From QHXQ01 sp963788965 (lineage in GTDB: Bacteria > Acidobacteriota > Blastocatellia > Pyrinomonadales > Pyrinomonadaceae), in contig CAWBIK010000005.1 in assembly GCA_963788965.1 (NCBI GenBank), forward strand, positions 1,364,001-1,428,000: a stretch of 64,000 bases of DNA, in the 5' to 3' direction. A model generated the notes under the pieces. That model worked only from the letters and a program-made list of their open reading frames with translations, made no database searches and was not told the DNA's origin. Shown here piece after piece: positions 44,824 through 53,564 of this stretch (the stretch's first letter is position 1; each line of letters starts with the position of its first letter). The position numbers and the translations under genes were made by a program.

Positions 44824-45522
44824 TTAAAGCCGGGCCGGGGGTGGCGGCGTCCGGCTTGTCTCCGGCGGGGCTTGCTCCGAAGGCGGCAGGCGCGACGGGT
44901 CGGGCGCTTCGGGCGAAGTGTGCCGGTGCGCGATCTTCCATGCGCCGCCCATGCGACGAAACAGGACGGTCATGCGGCCCGAAGATGTTTCCGGTGTGCC
45001 TTTGAACTCCTGCGACTGCGACCAGCGACAGATGAGGCCGGCGGCGTCCGCGCCGAACAGTTGCACGCGCACGTCCTGCGCTTCGATCTTCACGTCCCGC
45101 AGTTGCGGATAGAGCGTGGCGAGGTTGGCGCGCATCTGCGTCCAGCCGCGCGTGGTCGTGCCGTTGTTGTTGAAGATGAGCAGTTGCGGCGAGTTCCAGT
45201 AGAAGTTCATCACGGCTTCCACGTCCTGTTTCTCGACCGCGCGCAGCAGCGCGTCGAAGGTGGCGCGCACTTCCTGCTCGTTGGCGCTCGCCGCGGCCCG
45301 CGCCGGATTGGTGGCGCGGCGCGTGCGCGTCTTCGCCGCGGCCGGCTCGGTCGTCGTGCTGGTCTGCGGCGCAGGTGTGGTCGTAGTCGTTGTGGTCGTG
45401 GTCGTCGTCTGCTTTCGCGTCGCCGGTTGCGGCACGGTCGTACTGCTGTTCGTATTCTGCGCGACAGCGACGGCGGCAAGTGTAAACATGAGCGCGATAC
45501 CGATAAAAGATTTGCTAAGCAT
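44824..45522 (-). CDS. Secreted SnoaL-like/DUF4440 (NTF2-fold) protein
   Basis: 232 residues from ATG 45522, which has a GAGGT ribosome site. A signal peptide (IGIALMFTLAAVAVAQ) is followed by a tract of eleven Thr and a Thr/Pro/Ala linker, then an NTF2-fold domain at about 85-200 (VRATFDALLRAVEKQDVEAV...FYWNSPQLLIF, GRMTVLFRRMGGAWKIAHRH). Such domains bind small molecules or catalyse diverse steps; no active site is assignable. The tail is Pro-rich. The frame upstream of 45522 only translates repeat DNA. Confidence 0.72.
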   Translation of the reverse strand: MLSKSFIGIALMFTLAAVAVAQNTNSSTTVPQPATRKQTTTTTTTTTTTPAPQTSTTTEPAAAKTRTRRATNPARAAASANEQEVRATFDALLRAVEKQDVEAVMNFYWNSPQLLIFNNNGTTTRGWTQMRANLATLYPQLRDVKIEAQDVRVQLFGADAAGLICRWSQSQEFKGTPETSSGRMTVLFRRMGGAWKIAHRHTSPEAPDPSRLPPSEQAPPETSRTPPPPARL

Positions 45523-45537
45523 AATGATTACCTCTTG

Positions 45538-45636
45538 GCAATGATGAATGATGAAAGATGAACAATGAAGCGTGAATGATGAATAACGAATAGCTTGTCT
45601 GTCATTCATCGTTTATGGTTCATCGTTCATTTATTT
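45538..45636. repeat. Heptamer-unit repeat (TGATGAA/TTCATCG family)
   Basis: At least thirteen 7-base units run in phase (TGATGAA, TGATGAA, AGATGAA, CAATGAA, GCGTGAA, TGATGAA, TAACGAA, TAGCTTG, TCTGTCA, TTCATCG, TTTATGG, TTCATCG, TTCATTT). It lies between gltX and the SnoaL-like gene. Bases 45578-45610 are identical to 35146-35178. Confidence 0.75.
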
Positions 45637-45639
45637 GTA

Positions 45640-47142
45640 TCAAACGAGACGCGCGGCGTCGCGTAGGCGCTGCACGCTGCGTTCGCGCCCGATGATGGCG
45701 AAGACCTCGAACATGGAGGGGCCGACCGATTGACCTGTGAGCGCGGTGCGCGCGGCGTTGATGAGCAGACCGGGCTTTACACCCGCCTCGTCCGCAAAGG
45801 CGCGCAGGGCCGCTTCGCTCGTCTCGGCGTCGAACGGTTCGACGGTTGTTAACTTGTCGGCGAGCGCGGGCAGTAACTCTTTCAAGCGCGGCTCTTTCTT
45901 CAAGTTCTTTGCTACGGCCGCGTCGTCGAACTCGAACGCGTCGGCGAAGTAAGCGCGCCCTTGCCCGCTAAAATCTTTGAGGGTGTGAAAGCGTTGGCGG
46001 ATCGCTTCGATGGTCTGCTCGAACCACGCGCGCGCGTCCGTCTCGAACTCTGCGCGCCACAAGCCGCTTGCTTCTAACTCGGCGCGAACGAGCGGCACGA
46101 GTTCCGCGATGGGCAGCGTGCGGATGTACTCAGCGTTCATCCAGAGCGCCTTCTGATCGGTCCACTGGCGCGGATCGTGTTCGTTGAAATTGAAGACAGC
46201 GGGCGCGCGGTTTATGCCTGCGAGCGAAAACTGCTCGACCAGTTCATCGCGCGACAGAATCTCCTGCTCGGTGTCGCCGGGCGACCAGCCAAGCAGCGCG
46301 AGGAAGTTGCGGAACGCGGCGGGCACGAAGCCGCGATCACGATACGTCGTCAAACTTACGACCTCGCCGTGCTTGCGCTTCGAGAGCTTCGCTTTGTTGG
46401 GTGCGAGGATGAGCGGCAGGTGCGCGAACGTCGGCACGGGCGCGCCGAGGGCTTCGTAGATCAAGACTTGCTTGTGCGTGTTCGTTAAGTGATCTTGCCC
46501 GCGTATGACGTGCGTGATCTGCATCTCGATGTCGTCAACGACGACCGAGAGGTTATAGAGCGGACTCAGATCGCCGGACCGCAATAAGACCAAATCTTCG
46601 ATCTCCGCGTGCTCGCGTTCTTGCGGACCATAGACCTCATCATTGAACTGCGTCTTGCCCTCACGCGCCACCTTCAAGCGCACGGCGAACGGTTCGCCCG
46701 CGTCGGCGCGGCGGTTCGATTCGTCGAGCGGTAGATCGCGAAACGGGTTGCTGCGTTGGTCCACACCTTCGGCCGCGCCCTGCCGCGCGCGGTCGGCGAT
46801 CACCTGCTTCACGTTCGCGTCGCCGCGCTCGGCCTTCGGCGTAAAGTCACGATAAGCCTTGCCCTCTTCGACGAGCCGCAGGGCCGCGGCGCGATGCTTG
46901 TCCGCGTTGGCGGACTGAAAGACGATCTCCTCGTCGTAGTCGCCGATGCCGAGCCACGCCAGCCCGTCAAGGATCGAGTGCAGCGACTCGTCGGTCGAGC
47001 GTTGCAAGTCCGTGTCCTCGATGCGTAAGAGGAACTTGCCGCCCACCTTGCGCGCGTAGAGCCAGTTGAACAGCCCTGTGCGGGCCGCGCCGATGTGCAG
47101 GTAGCCCGTGGGCGATGGAGCGAAGCGAACGCGAACAGTCAT
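45640..47142 (-). CDS. gltX: Glutamyl-tRNA synthetase
   Basis: 500 residues from ATG 47142. The class I signature HIGAAR (H16) is in PSPTGYLHIGAARTGLFNW, and the KMSKS counterpart is LSKRKHG near residue 250. LLRIEDTD and DHLTNTHKQVLIYEALG are conserved. An insert at about 95-135 (KAERGDANVKQVIADRARQG) replaces the zinc-binding region, as in many non-proteobacterial GltX. Upstream codons in frame only translate repeat DNA and are excluded. Confidence 0.95.
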   Translation of the reverse strand: MTVRVRFAPSPTGYLHIGAARTGLFNWLYARKVGGKFLLRIEDTDLQRSTDESLHSILDGLAWLGIGDYDEEIVFQSANADKHRAAALRLVEEGKAYRDFTPKAERGDANVKQVIADRARQGAAEGVDQRSNPFRDLPLDESNRRADAGEPFAVRLKVAREGKTQFNDEVYGPQEREHAEIEDLVLLRSGDLSPLYNLSVVVDDIEMQITHVIRGQDHLTNTHKQVLIYEALGAPVPTFAHLPLILAPNKAKLSKRKHGEVVSLTTYRDRGFVPAAFRNFLALLGWSPGDTEQEILSRDELVEQFSLAGINRAPAVFNFNEHDPRQWTDQKALWMNAEYIRTLPIAELVPLVRAELEASGLWRAEFETDARAWFEQTIEAIRQRFHTLKDFSGQGRAYFADAFEFDDAAVAKNLKKEPRLKELLPALADKLTTVEPFDAETSEAALRAFADEAGVKPGLLINAARTALTGQSVGPSMFEVFAIIGRERSVQRLRDAARLV

Positions 47143-47149
47143 AAGAACC

Positions 47150-47284
47150 TTAACAAGTGGCGTGTGACAAGTGACAAGCGGGCACAATGGGCCGCGACTT
47201 GTCGCTTAAAACAGCGACGAGTGACAACCGGCGAGTTCGGACAAGTTCTTAACTTGTCACTCGTCACTTGTCACTCGTCACTGC
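47150..47284. repeat. Heptamer-unit inverted repeat (TGACAAG/CTTGTCA family)
   Basis: TGACAAG units at 47165-47178 pair with the run of CTTGTCA/CTCGTCA units at 47251-47284. Between them is a second, smaller pair (GCGACTTGTCGC and GCGACGAGTGAC). It occupies the gap between tRNA-Ser and gltX, both minus strand. Confidence 0.6.
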
Positions 47285-47295
47285 ATTTGAAATTC

Positions 47296-47386
47296 TGGCG
47301 GAGATGGCAGGATTCGAACCTGCGATAGGCTTTTGACCTATAACGGTTTAGCAAACCGCCGCCTTCAGCCGCTCGGCCACATCTCC
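47296..47386 (-). tRNA. tRNA-Ser (anticodon GCU)
   Basis: The minus strand reads GGAGATG at the 5' end, closed by CATCTCC, then G and an encoded CCA (47298-47296). The D-arm has TGGCCGAGCGG, the anticodon loop TTGCTAA gives GCU, a long class II variable arm follows, and the T-arm contains GGTTCGAATCC. The long variable arm and GCU together identify serine. Confidence 0.95.
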
Positions 47387-47567
47387 GCGACCCTACGAAA
47401 AACGGGCGAGCTAGATTGTCTGTGGCGCGCGCTTCGTTGTCAAGCGGACGCTGGCGGCGTCTGCGCCTTACGCGCCGCGCGGCAAATAGTCTAAGATTTG
47501 CGCCCAAGTCTGCCGGGCGGCAGAAAATCTGCAACCTTTAACCCCGACGCGTCACTAACTAGGCGGA

Positions 47568-48200
47568 ATGATGGAACGGCTAGCCATTGAAGCGGTGCGC
47601 GGTACGGATGGCGGGCCGGCGGTCTACGCGAAGCCCCCGATGAATAGTGTCGAGCACCTGATCGCGCGCGCCCGGCAGGGCGACGAGGACGCTTTCCGTC
47701 TGATCTTTGAACGTTACAGCCGACCCGTGATCAGTTTCGTCTACGACATGGTCGGCGACCGCGCCCACGCCGAAGAGTTGACGCAGGAGACGTTCGTGCG
47801 TGCCTATCGTCATCTGGGCGCGCTGCGCGAAGAGGCGAAATTTTCGACGTGGCTCTTTAGCATCGCCAAGAACGTCGCGCGCGAATCTTTACGCACGGCG
47901 CATAGTCGCAGCCATAAGGTCAGTCTTGACGACGAGACGGTGTTGGAGTTGAGCGACGACGGCCCTTCGCCCGCAGGGGCGCTGCTCGATAAAGAGTTGA
48001 ACGAGGTCGTGCGGCGCGCGCTCGCAGGGTTGGAGGCGGACAAGCGGCTCGTGTTTACGTTGAAGGTCTTTCAGCAACGCAGTTATGAAGAGATTATGGA
48101 GATCACGGGGTTTTCGCTCCCCAAAGTGAAAACCGACCTGCACCGCGCGCGGACGGAATTGCGGCGGCGCATACGGCCTTATCTGGGGGTGAAAGAATGA
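47568..48200 (+). CDS. ECF-type RNA polymerase sigma factor
   Basis: 210 residues. Region 2 shows DEDAFRLIFERYSRPVISFV and AEELTQETFVRAYRHL; region 4 has VFTLKVFQQRSYEEIMEITG and LPKVKTDLHRARTELRRR. It directs polymerase to stress or envelope genes when released from its anti-sigma factor, which is encoded next with a 4-bp ATGA overlap. A later ATG at 47641 would give a more typical length (186 residues), so the first 24 residues are uncertain. Confidence 0.9.
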   Translation: MMERLAIEAVRGTDGGPAVYAKPPMNSVEHLIARARQGDEDAFRLIFERYSRPVISFVYDMVGDRAHAEELTQETFVRAYRHLGALREEAKFSTWLFSIAKNVARESLRTAHSRSHKVSLDDETVLELSDDGPSPAGALLDKELNEVVRRALAGLEADKRLVFTLKVFQQRSYEEIMEITGFSLPKVKTDLHRARTELRRRIRPYLGVKE

Positions 48201-49120
48201 AGTGTCAGGAAGTGTGCGCCGTCCTCGAAGAATATTTCGACGGCGAATTGGACGAACGCCAGAGCCACACGGTCGCCGCGCACATCAACGCGTGCGCCGA
48301 CTGCACGGCCGCTCACGCCGCGTTGCAACGCGAGCAAGACTTGCTCATGCGCTACGAGCGCGACGTTGAAGTAACGCCCGCGTTATGGCACGGCGTTGCG
48401 GCGCGCATCGCGGCCGACAGGGCAGAGTCCGCGCCGCCTGCGCCGACGTTTGGCACGCGCCTTCGCGGTTGGCTCGCAGGCGCGCTCACCGTCCCGCGTT
48501 TCAGTCCTGCGCTGACTGCCGCGCTCGTCGCCGTCGCCATCGGGCTTACGGTCGGCGTGATGAAGTTCACGGGTCGCACCGCGACTGTCAGCCCAAGCGT
48601 TGCGACCGTGCAGACGCCGCAGCCCGCGCCCGCAACCACGAAGATAGATCAGTCACAGCCTGCGCCCACGCCGCAAGTCAACACGGCCGAACGTGGGTCG
48701 CAACGCGAGCCGCAGGCGACGCCTGTTAATGCTGCGCGCCAACTGGCCGTCGCCCCGAAGAAGCGCGAAGAGAAACGCGACAAGGCGCTCGTGCCCGACA
48801 ATGGTTTGCGGCTTGAGCAAGCGAATTTGAATACGCCGCCGGTCAAGCATGAGCAGACGGCCGAAGACCTCGTGCGCGAAGCGGAGCAGAAGTACCAGAA
48901 GGCGATTGGGATTCTGGCGCGCGATGTGAACCAACGACGCGCACGCTTCGACCCGGCCACGCTCGCGCGCTTTGACGACACCTTGAAGGCGCTCGACCGC
49001 ACCATCGCCGAGACGCGCCGCGCCGCCCTCGGTCAAGGCAACGACCCCGTAGCCGTGCAGTACATGCTGACCGCTTACGCCAAGAAGGTCGAAGTGCTGC
49101 GCGAGATGTCCCGAAACTAA
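48197..49120 (+). CDS. Zinc-finger (zf-HC2) transmembrane anti-sigma factor
   Basis: 307 residues. The anti-sigma zinc motif is His29-xxx-Cys33-xx-Cys36 (AHINACADC). One membrane helix lies at about 103-123 (LTAALVAVAIGLTVGVMKF), followed by a periplasmic Pro/Gln-rich region and a C-terminal helical domain (LVREAEQKYQKAIGILARDV). It should hold the upstream sigma factor at the membrane until an envelope signal acts. Overlap with the sigma gene supports joint translation. Confidence 0.88.
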   Translation: MKCQEVCAVLEEYFDGELDERQSHTVAAHINACADCTAAHAALQREQDLLMRYERDVEVTPALWHGVAARIAADRAESAPPAPTFGTRLRGWLAGALTVPRFSPALTAALVAVAIGLTVGVMKFTGRTATVSPSVATVQTPQPAPATTKIDQSQPAPTPQVNTAERGSQREPQATPVNAARQLAVAPKKREEKRDKALVPDNGLRLEQANLNTPPVKHEQTAEDLVREAEQKYQKAIGILARDVNQRRARFDPATLARFDDTLKALDRTIAETRRAALGQGNDPVAVQYMLTAYAKKVEVLREMSRN

Positions 49121-49246
49121 AAGCTGTTCCCGGGTAGTTGCTGATTAATTAGTTGTGCTTGGCCGGCTCCGACTGCGCCACGGTCGCGCGCAATTAACCG
49201 GACTAACCAAATCACCAATAACTCATAACCGATCCGAGTAGTCATC
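49121..49246. repeat. Spacer with heptamer-like units
   Basis: TAGTTG, TGATTAA and ATTAGTT on the left and GACTAAC, CAAATCA, CCAATAA, CTCATAA on the right resemble the repeats of the carD-phoR gap and can partly pair. Confidence 0.45.
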
Positions 49247-50581
49247 ATGAACAACCGAACTTCTAAACTGTCACTCATTACTTTGGCGCTCGCCTGCGGG
49301 CTGGCGCTGCAACCGCTCGTCGCGTTGGCGCAAGAGCAGTCCGGTTCAGTCTCGATCAACAACACGGCGGGGCGCGTCTCCGTCCGGCTTGATCGCGGCA
49401 GCAAGGTCGCGGTCAGCAACCGCTACGGGCGCATCACCATCACCGGCTGGGATCGTGATACGGTCGAAGCCGTCGCCACCAGCGAGAAGGGGCCGGAAGC
49501 GATCAAGGTCGATTTCACGGCCGATCCGCAATCGCGCTCCGTGCTGTCGCTCGCCGTGCCGGGCCGGGCAGGCGAACGGCGCGGCATGGACTTCGACTTC
49601 CAATTTGGCGAGCACATCAAAGAACAGATCAAAGGGCAGATCAAATCGGTCGGCGTCGGCATCGGCACGGGCGGCGGTGTGGCTGTGGGCATAGGCGGCG
49701 GGCAAGGCACGAACGACCAGCAGCCCACGCCCGATAGCAACGTGATCGTCGTGCCGAACGTGATCGTTACGCCCAATGTGGTTGTCACGCCGCGCCCCGC
49801 ACGCGCACCGCGCCCGCCGCAAGCCGCACAGCCCGGACAACCCACGCCGCAGCCCGCCCAAGCGCCGCGCGCGCAGGCGACTCGCACCACCGCCACGCGC
49901 ATCGATCTCGACGTAAAGATTCCGCGCTATGCCGAGTTGAGCGCCATCGAAGTGCGTAACGGCGATCTGACCGTGACGAACGTGGACGGCCCCGTCAACA
50001 TCACCAGCGGCAGCAGCGACATTAAGATCAACCACGTCGGCGCGGTCGAGATTAAGACGGGCAGCGGCAGCGTGTTAGTCGAGGACGTGAAGGGCTTGGC
50101 TTACGTCTCTGCGAGCAACGGTGACATCACCGTGCGCCGCGTGCAAGGCGACGTGCGCGCCGTCTCGTTGAACGGCGACATGGACATACAGTGTGTGCGC
50201 GGGCGCGTCGATGTCAGCAACGCGCGCGGCGCGATCAAACTCGGCGCGATCAGCGGCGACGTGGACGCGACCACGACCAGTTCCAACATCGTCTATACAG
50301 GCGCGATCACGGACAACGGCAACTATCGCCTCAAGGCCATCGGCGGCGAAGTCAGCATGGCCATCCCCGACAACTCGCCCGGCTTCACGGCGCTTCTGTC
50401 TTCCTACAGCGGCGACGTACTGACCGACTTCGCGCCGCGCAGTCAACCAACGGCGACCGGCTCGGTCAATCATCGCGTCGAAGCGCGGCAAGGCAACGGG
50501 CAGGCGCGCATCACGCTCGACTCGTTCAACCAACCCGTGCGTCTAACCAAACTCACCACGGCCACGGTCAGTTGCCAGTAA
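49247..50581 (+). CDS. Secreted DUF4097-type beta-strand repeat protein
   Basis: 444 residues. A signal peptide (LALACGLALQPLVALAQ) is followed by short recurring beta segments (GRVSVRLDRGSKVAVSNRYG), a Val/Pro/Gln-rich middle (about 155-220), and a C-terminal right-handed beta-solenoid-like region of the DUF4097 type. There, short strands such as GDLTVTNVDGPVNITSGSSD recur about every 18-20 residues. The function is unknown. It is the first of three paralogous solenoid proteins downstream of the ECF sigma/anti-sigma pair, so it may be part of its regulon. Confidence 0.75.
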   Translation: MNNRTSKLSLITLALACGLALQPLVALAQEQSGSVSINNTAGRVSVRLDRGSKVAVSNRYGRITITGWDRDTVEAVATSEKGPEAIKVDFTADPQSRSVLSLAVPGRAGERRGMDFDFQFGEHIKEQIKGQIKSVGVGIGTGGGVAVGIGGGQGTNDQQPTPDSNVIVVPNVIVTPNVVVTPRPARAPRPPQAAQPGQPTPQPAQAPRAQATRTTATRIDLDVKIPRYAELSAIEVRNGDLTVTNVDGPVNITSGSSDIKINHVGAVEIKTGSGSVLVEDVKGLAYVSASNGDITVRRVQGDVRAVSLNGDMDIQCVRGRVDVSNARGAIKLGAISGDVDATTTSSNIVYTGAITDNGNYRLKAIGGEVSMAIPDNSPGFTALLSSYSGDVLTDFAPRSQPTATGSVNHRVEARQGNGQARITLDSFNQPVRLTKLTTATVSCQ

Positions 50582-50602
50582 CGCCAGCGAGAGGAATCAG
50601 CC

Positions 50603-52408
50603 ATGAAGCATAAACTTATCCCCGCCCTTATCTGCGTGTGCCTGCTCGCCCCGGCCGGCGCGGCCCAGACGCCCGCGCCGCGCCCTGAGATCAGGATCGA
50701 GCCGGACATCGTCGTCACGCCCGAAGTCAGCGTCCGAGTTCCCCTCATCCCCAACATACGCGTTGATCTGCCCGACATTCATATCGCGCCGTTGCCGCCG
50801 ATCAATATCGACATCCCCGACATCGACATCAACATCAACGACGGCGACTTCTGGTTTGACAGCGAACAGACCGAGCGCGAAGAACTGAAACAGACTTACC
50901 AACTCGCACCCGGCGCGCGCGTCGAGTTGTCGAACATAGACGGCCCCGTGCGCGTCGAACCCATCGACAGCGGCGCGGCCGAAGTCCGCATTCTCAGTTA
51001 TTCATGGTCCACCAATGCGCGCAAACTCACGGTCGAGACGACGGGCAACAGCTTGACCCTGCGCGGGCCTGAACCGAACGCGCGCGACTACGACGACACA
51101 CACCACAGCGTCACGCTGAAGCTACCGCGCCGCAGCGAGCTTGTCATCAACAATGCGCGCGACAGCGTTCACGTCGGCGACATGGAAGGCTCTGTGCGGC
51201 TGAACGGCGTGCGCGGCAACGTCAATATCGCGCAAGCCACGGGCACGGCCGAACTGATGCACGTCAGCGGCAGCGTGTCGCTCATCCTCGCGCGTCTCGG
51301 CGCGCAGGGCGTGCGCGTGCAGGACGTGAGCGGCAAAGTTAGCTTACGTTTTCTTGACGACCTGAACGCCGACTTGCAGACGACCAACATCAAGGGCAAG
51401 GTCTACGTCGAAGTGCCGAACGTCTCCGTGCAGGGCGAGATGAATCGCGCCGACTTTCGCGCGAAGGTCGGCACGGGCGGCCCCAACATCTCGATCACGG
51501 ACGTGACCGGCACGGTGCGCCTTGCGCGCGCACGCAGCGTCACCGAACTCGTCAGCGCCATGAAGACCGGCGAACGCAGCAGCGCCCGCGCCGAGACGAC
51601 GCGCGAACTCGCCCTGCACGCTTCGCAGCCGCAAGCCCGCGCCGCCTTAGTCGAAGCGTTGCAGAACACCGATAACAACTCGTCCATTCAAGCGACGGCC
51701 GCGCGCGCCCTCGTCCCATACGCAACCGAGTCGGACGTGCGCGCCGCCTTCATCCGTGCGACCGACGCGGGCCGCAGCGACTCTTTACGCGCCACCGTCC
51801 TGCGTGCCCTCGCGCGCAACTACGCGGGCGCGCGCGACGTGCGCGACATACTCTTGCGCGCGCTTGCCACGGACAAGAGCAATCAAATTCGCCAGACGGC
51901 CGCCGCCGCGCTCGCCAAACAAGTGGACGACCGCGACGTGCAGCGCGCGTTGATGGAAGCCTTGAAGACGGACACGAACGACTCCGTGCGTTTGCGCGCG
52001 ACCGCCGCGCTGTCGAAGCGTGCGGAGGATGCGGAGGTTTACGCGTTGCTGACCGAAGCGGCCAAGAATGATCGCAAACGAAGTGTGCGCGCCCGCGCGT
52101 TAGACGGATTGGCCGCGCGGCTCAATCAACACCCGGAACTGCGCCCGCTCTTTATCAGCTATCTGGACGACGAATCGATCTCGATGCAGTATCACGCGCT
52201 CAAAGGTCTGGTCGGCTTAAACGATCCGGCGCTCCGGCAGCGGCTCATAGATAAGAGCCGCGAACTGATCCTGCTGAACGGACGGCGCAACTGGAACGAT
52301 CAACTCGTCCTCAACACCGTTCTCCTGCTCCGCAAACTCGACGCGCAGGAAGCCGACCGCGCCCTCGAACAGTTGGCCGCCGAGCGCGAACGCACCGGCC
52401 GGTTCTAA
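50603..52408 (+). CDS. DUF4097 beta-repeat protein fused to HEAT-like repeats
   Basis: 601 residues. After a signal peptide come a Pro/Ile/Asp-rich stretch (about 28-85), a DUF4097 region (about 95-310, with VELSNIDGPVRVEPIDSGAA and LNGVRGNVNIAQATGTAELM) and then about nine helical HEAT-like repeats from about residue 325 (ARAALVEALQNTDNNSSIQA, VRAAFIRATDAGRSDSLRAT). Secreted beta-solenoid plus HEAT is an unusual order and suggests a binding scaffold. It starts 21 bp after the previous paralog with GAGAGG upstream. Confidence 0.75.
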   Translation: MKHKLIPALICVCLLAPAGAAQTPAPRPEIRIEPDIVVTPEVSVRVPLIPNIRVDLPDIHIAPLPPINIDIPDIDININDGDFWFDSEQTEREELKQTYQLAPGARVELSNIDGPVRVEPIDSGAAEVRILSYSWSTNARKLTVETTGNSLTLRGPEPNARDYDDTHHSVTLKLPRRSELVINNARDSVHVGDMEGSVRLNGVRGNVNIAQATGTAELMHVSGSVSLILARLGAQGVRVQDVSGKVSLRFLDDLNADLQTTNIKGKVYVEVPNVSVQGEMNRADFRAKVGTGGPNISITDVTGTVRLARARSVTELVSAMKTGERSSARAETTRELALHASQPQARAALVEALQNTDNNSSIQATAARALVPYATESDVRAAFIRATDAGRSDSLRATVLRALARNYAGARDVRDILLRALATDKSNQIRQTAAAALAKQVDDRDVQRALMEALKTDTNDSVRLRATAALSKRAEDAEVYALLTEAAKNDRKRSVRARALDGLAARLNQHPELRPLFISYLDDESISMQYHALKGLVGLNDPALRQRLIDKSRELILLNGRRNWNDQLVLNTVLLLRKLDAQEADRALEQLAAERERTGRF

Positions 52409-52416
52409 TCTAGTTC

Positions 52417-52487
52417 AACCACAAAGACACGAAGCCACGAAGAACTCAACCTTCTTCGTGGCTTCGCGGCTTCGTGTCTTTGTGGTT
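52417..52487. repeat. Octamer-unit inverted repeat with unequal arms
   Basis: The left arm has three ACACGAAG-type octamers and the right arm four; the extra unit is GCTTCGCG-like. Otherwise the arms are complementary. It follows the second DUF4097 gene. Confidence 0.7.
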
Positions 52488-52620
52488 AATTCTGCTAACA
52501 TCATAAAATACTCCGAACCGGCCGCCGCGTTTCGTCGTTTCCCCTTGTGAATCAAGGGCGGCTTTAGTTGCTTCCGGTTAATATCTTTAAGGGCACGTTT
52601 ACAACAGGAGAGTGTGGCAG

Positions 52621-53400
52621 ATGAAAGGCAGAATCTTTATCGTCGTCGTGTTGGTCGCGGTGGCTTGGGTCGCGGGGCGGCAACTCGGCATCGGCGCGAA
52701 GGGTGAGGGGCGTTACGAATTGAACGAAAGTTATCAACTCGCGCCGGACGCACAGGTCGAGGTCAGCGGCATCAATGGCCCCGTCGAAATCTCGACCACC
52801 GACGCGGCGACGGCCGAAGTCCACATCCTCGTCACGGCGCGCGACGAAGACGCGCTGCAAGATAATCAGATCAACGTGCGGCAGACCAACTCCGGCCTCT
52901 CTGTCCGGGGCGAGAACCGGCATGGCAGTTGGCGCTTCTGGCGTTGGCTGCGCGGCGGCGGCAACGTGCGGCAGAGCGTGACGTTAAAACTGCCGCGCGC
53001 CAGCGAGTTGACCGTGAAGGGCATCAACGGGCGCGTGACGGCGGGCGAGTTCGACGGCGCAGTCCACGTCAGCGGCATCAACGGCAAGGTGGAGATTGCG
53101 CGCGCGGGCGGCGTGGCGGACATCAACGGCGTCAACGGCGCGGTCGTTCTCGGCATCGCGCATCTCGACGGCGAGGGCTTGCGCGTGTCGGGCGTGAACG
53201 GGCGCGTCGAGTTGCGCTTCGACGGCGACGTGGACGCAGACCTGACCGTGCGCGGCTTGAATGGCAACGTCACAAACGATCTGCCCAACTCGACGTTGAC
53301 GCACGAAGGCCACGCGACGTGGCGCGGGCGCATCGGCGCGGGCGGCACAGCCATCAGCATCAACGGCGTCAACGGCAGCGTCCGGCTCACCAGCGAATAA
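52621..53400 (+). CDS. Membrane-anchored DUF4097 beta-repeat protein
   Basis: 259 residues. An N-terminal helix (IFIVVVLVAVAWVAG) acts as signal or anchor. The rest is a regular series of strands with the turn GINGxV/GVNGxV (VSGINGPVEI, VKGINGRVTA, VSGINGKVEI, INGVNGAVVL, VSGVNGRVEL, VRGLNGNVTN, INGVNGSVRL), one turn every 18-25 residues. It is the most regular of the three paralogs. The ATG at 52621 is preferred over a GTG at 52612 because AGGAG lies ten bases upstream. Confidence 0.75.
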   Translation: MKGRIFIVVVLVAVAWVAGRQLGIGAKGEGRYELNESYQLAPDAQVEVSGINGPVEISTTDAATAEVHILVTARDEDALQDNQINVRQTNSGLSVRGENRHGSWRFWRWLRGGGNVRQSVTLKLPRASELTVKGINGRVTAGEFDGAVHVSGINGKVEIARAGGVADINGVNGAVVLGIAHLDGEGLRVSGVNGRVELRFDGDVDADLTVRGLNGNVTNDLPNSTLTHEGHATWRGRIGAGGTAISINGVNGSVRLTSE

Positions 53401-53412
53401 GCACGCACGACA

Positions 53413-53479
53413 TTAACCACAAAGACACGCAGCCATGAAGAACTTAACCGTCTTCGTGGCTGCGTGTCTTTGTGGTTAA
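53413..53479. repeat. Octamer-unit inverted repeat
   Basis: Arms 53413-53441 and 53451-53479 pair over 29 bp with one mismatch and a 9-nt loop. Units are ACAAAGAC/ACACGCAG. It lies after the third DUF4097 gene. Confidence 0.7.
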
Positions 53480-53564
53480 ATTTTTTCTGTGTCGTGTTAA
53501 GATGCCCACCCACGCCGACCGGAGCACGGCCTAATCCGCACGCGCCCCGGCCACGTTTCCTGCG

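Noticed and set aside
47505..47567. ECF-type autoregulatory promoter before the sigma factor
   Set aside because: A GCAACC and a CGTC are present but their spacing (about 14 bp) is short for an ECF promoter.
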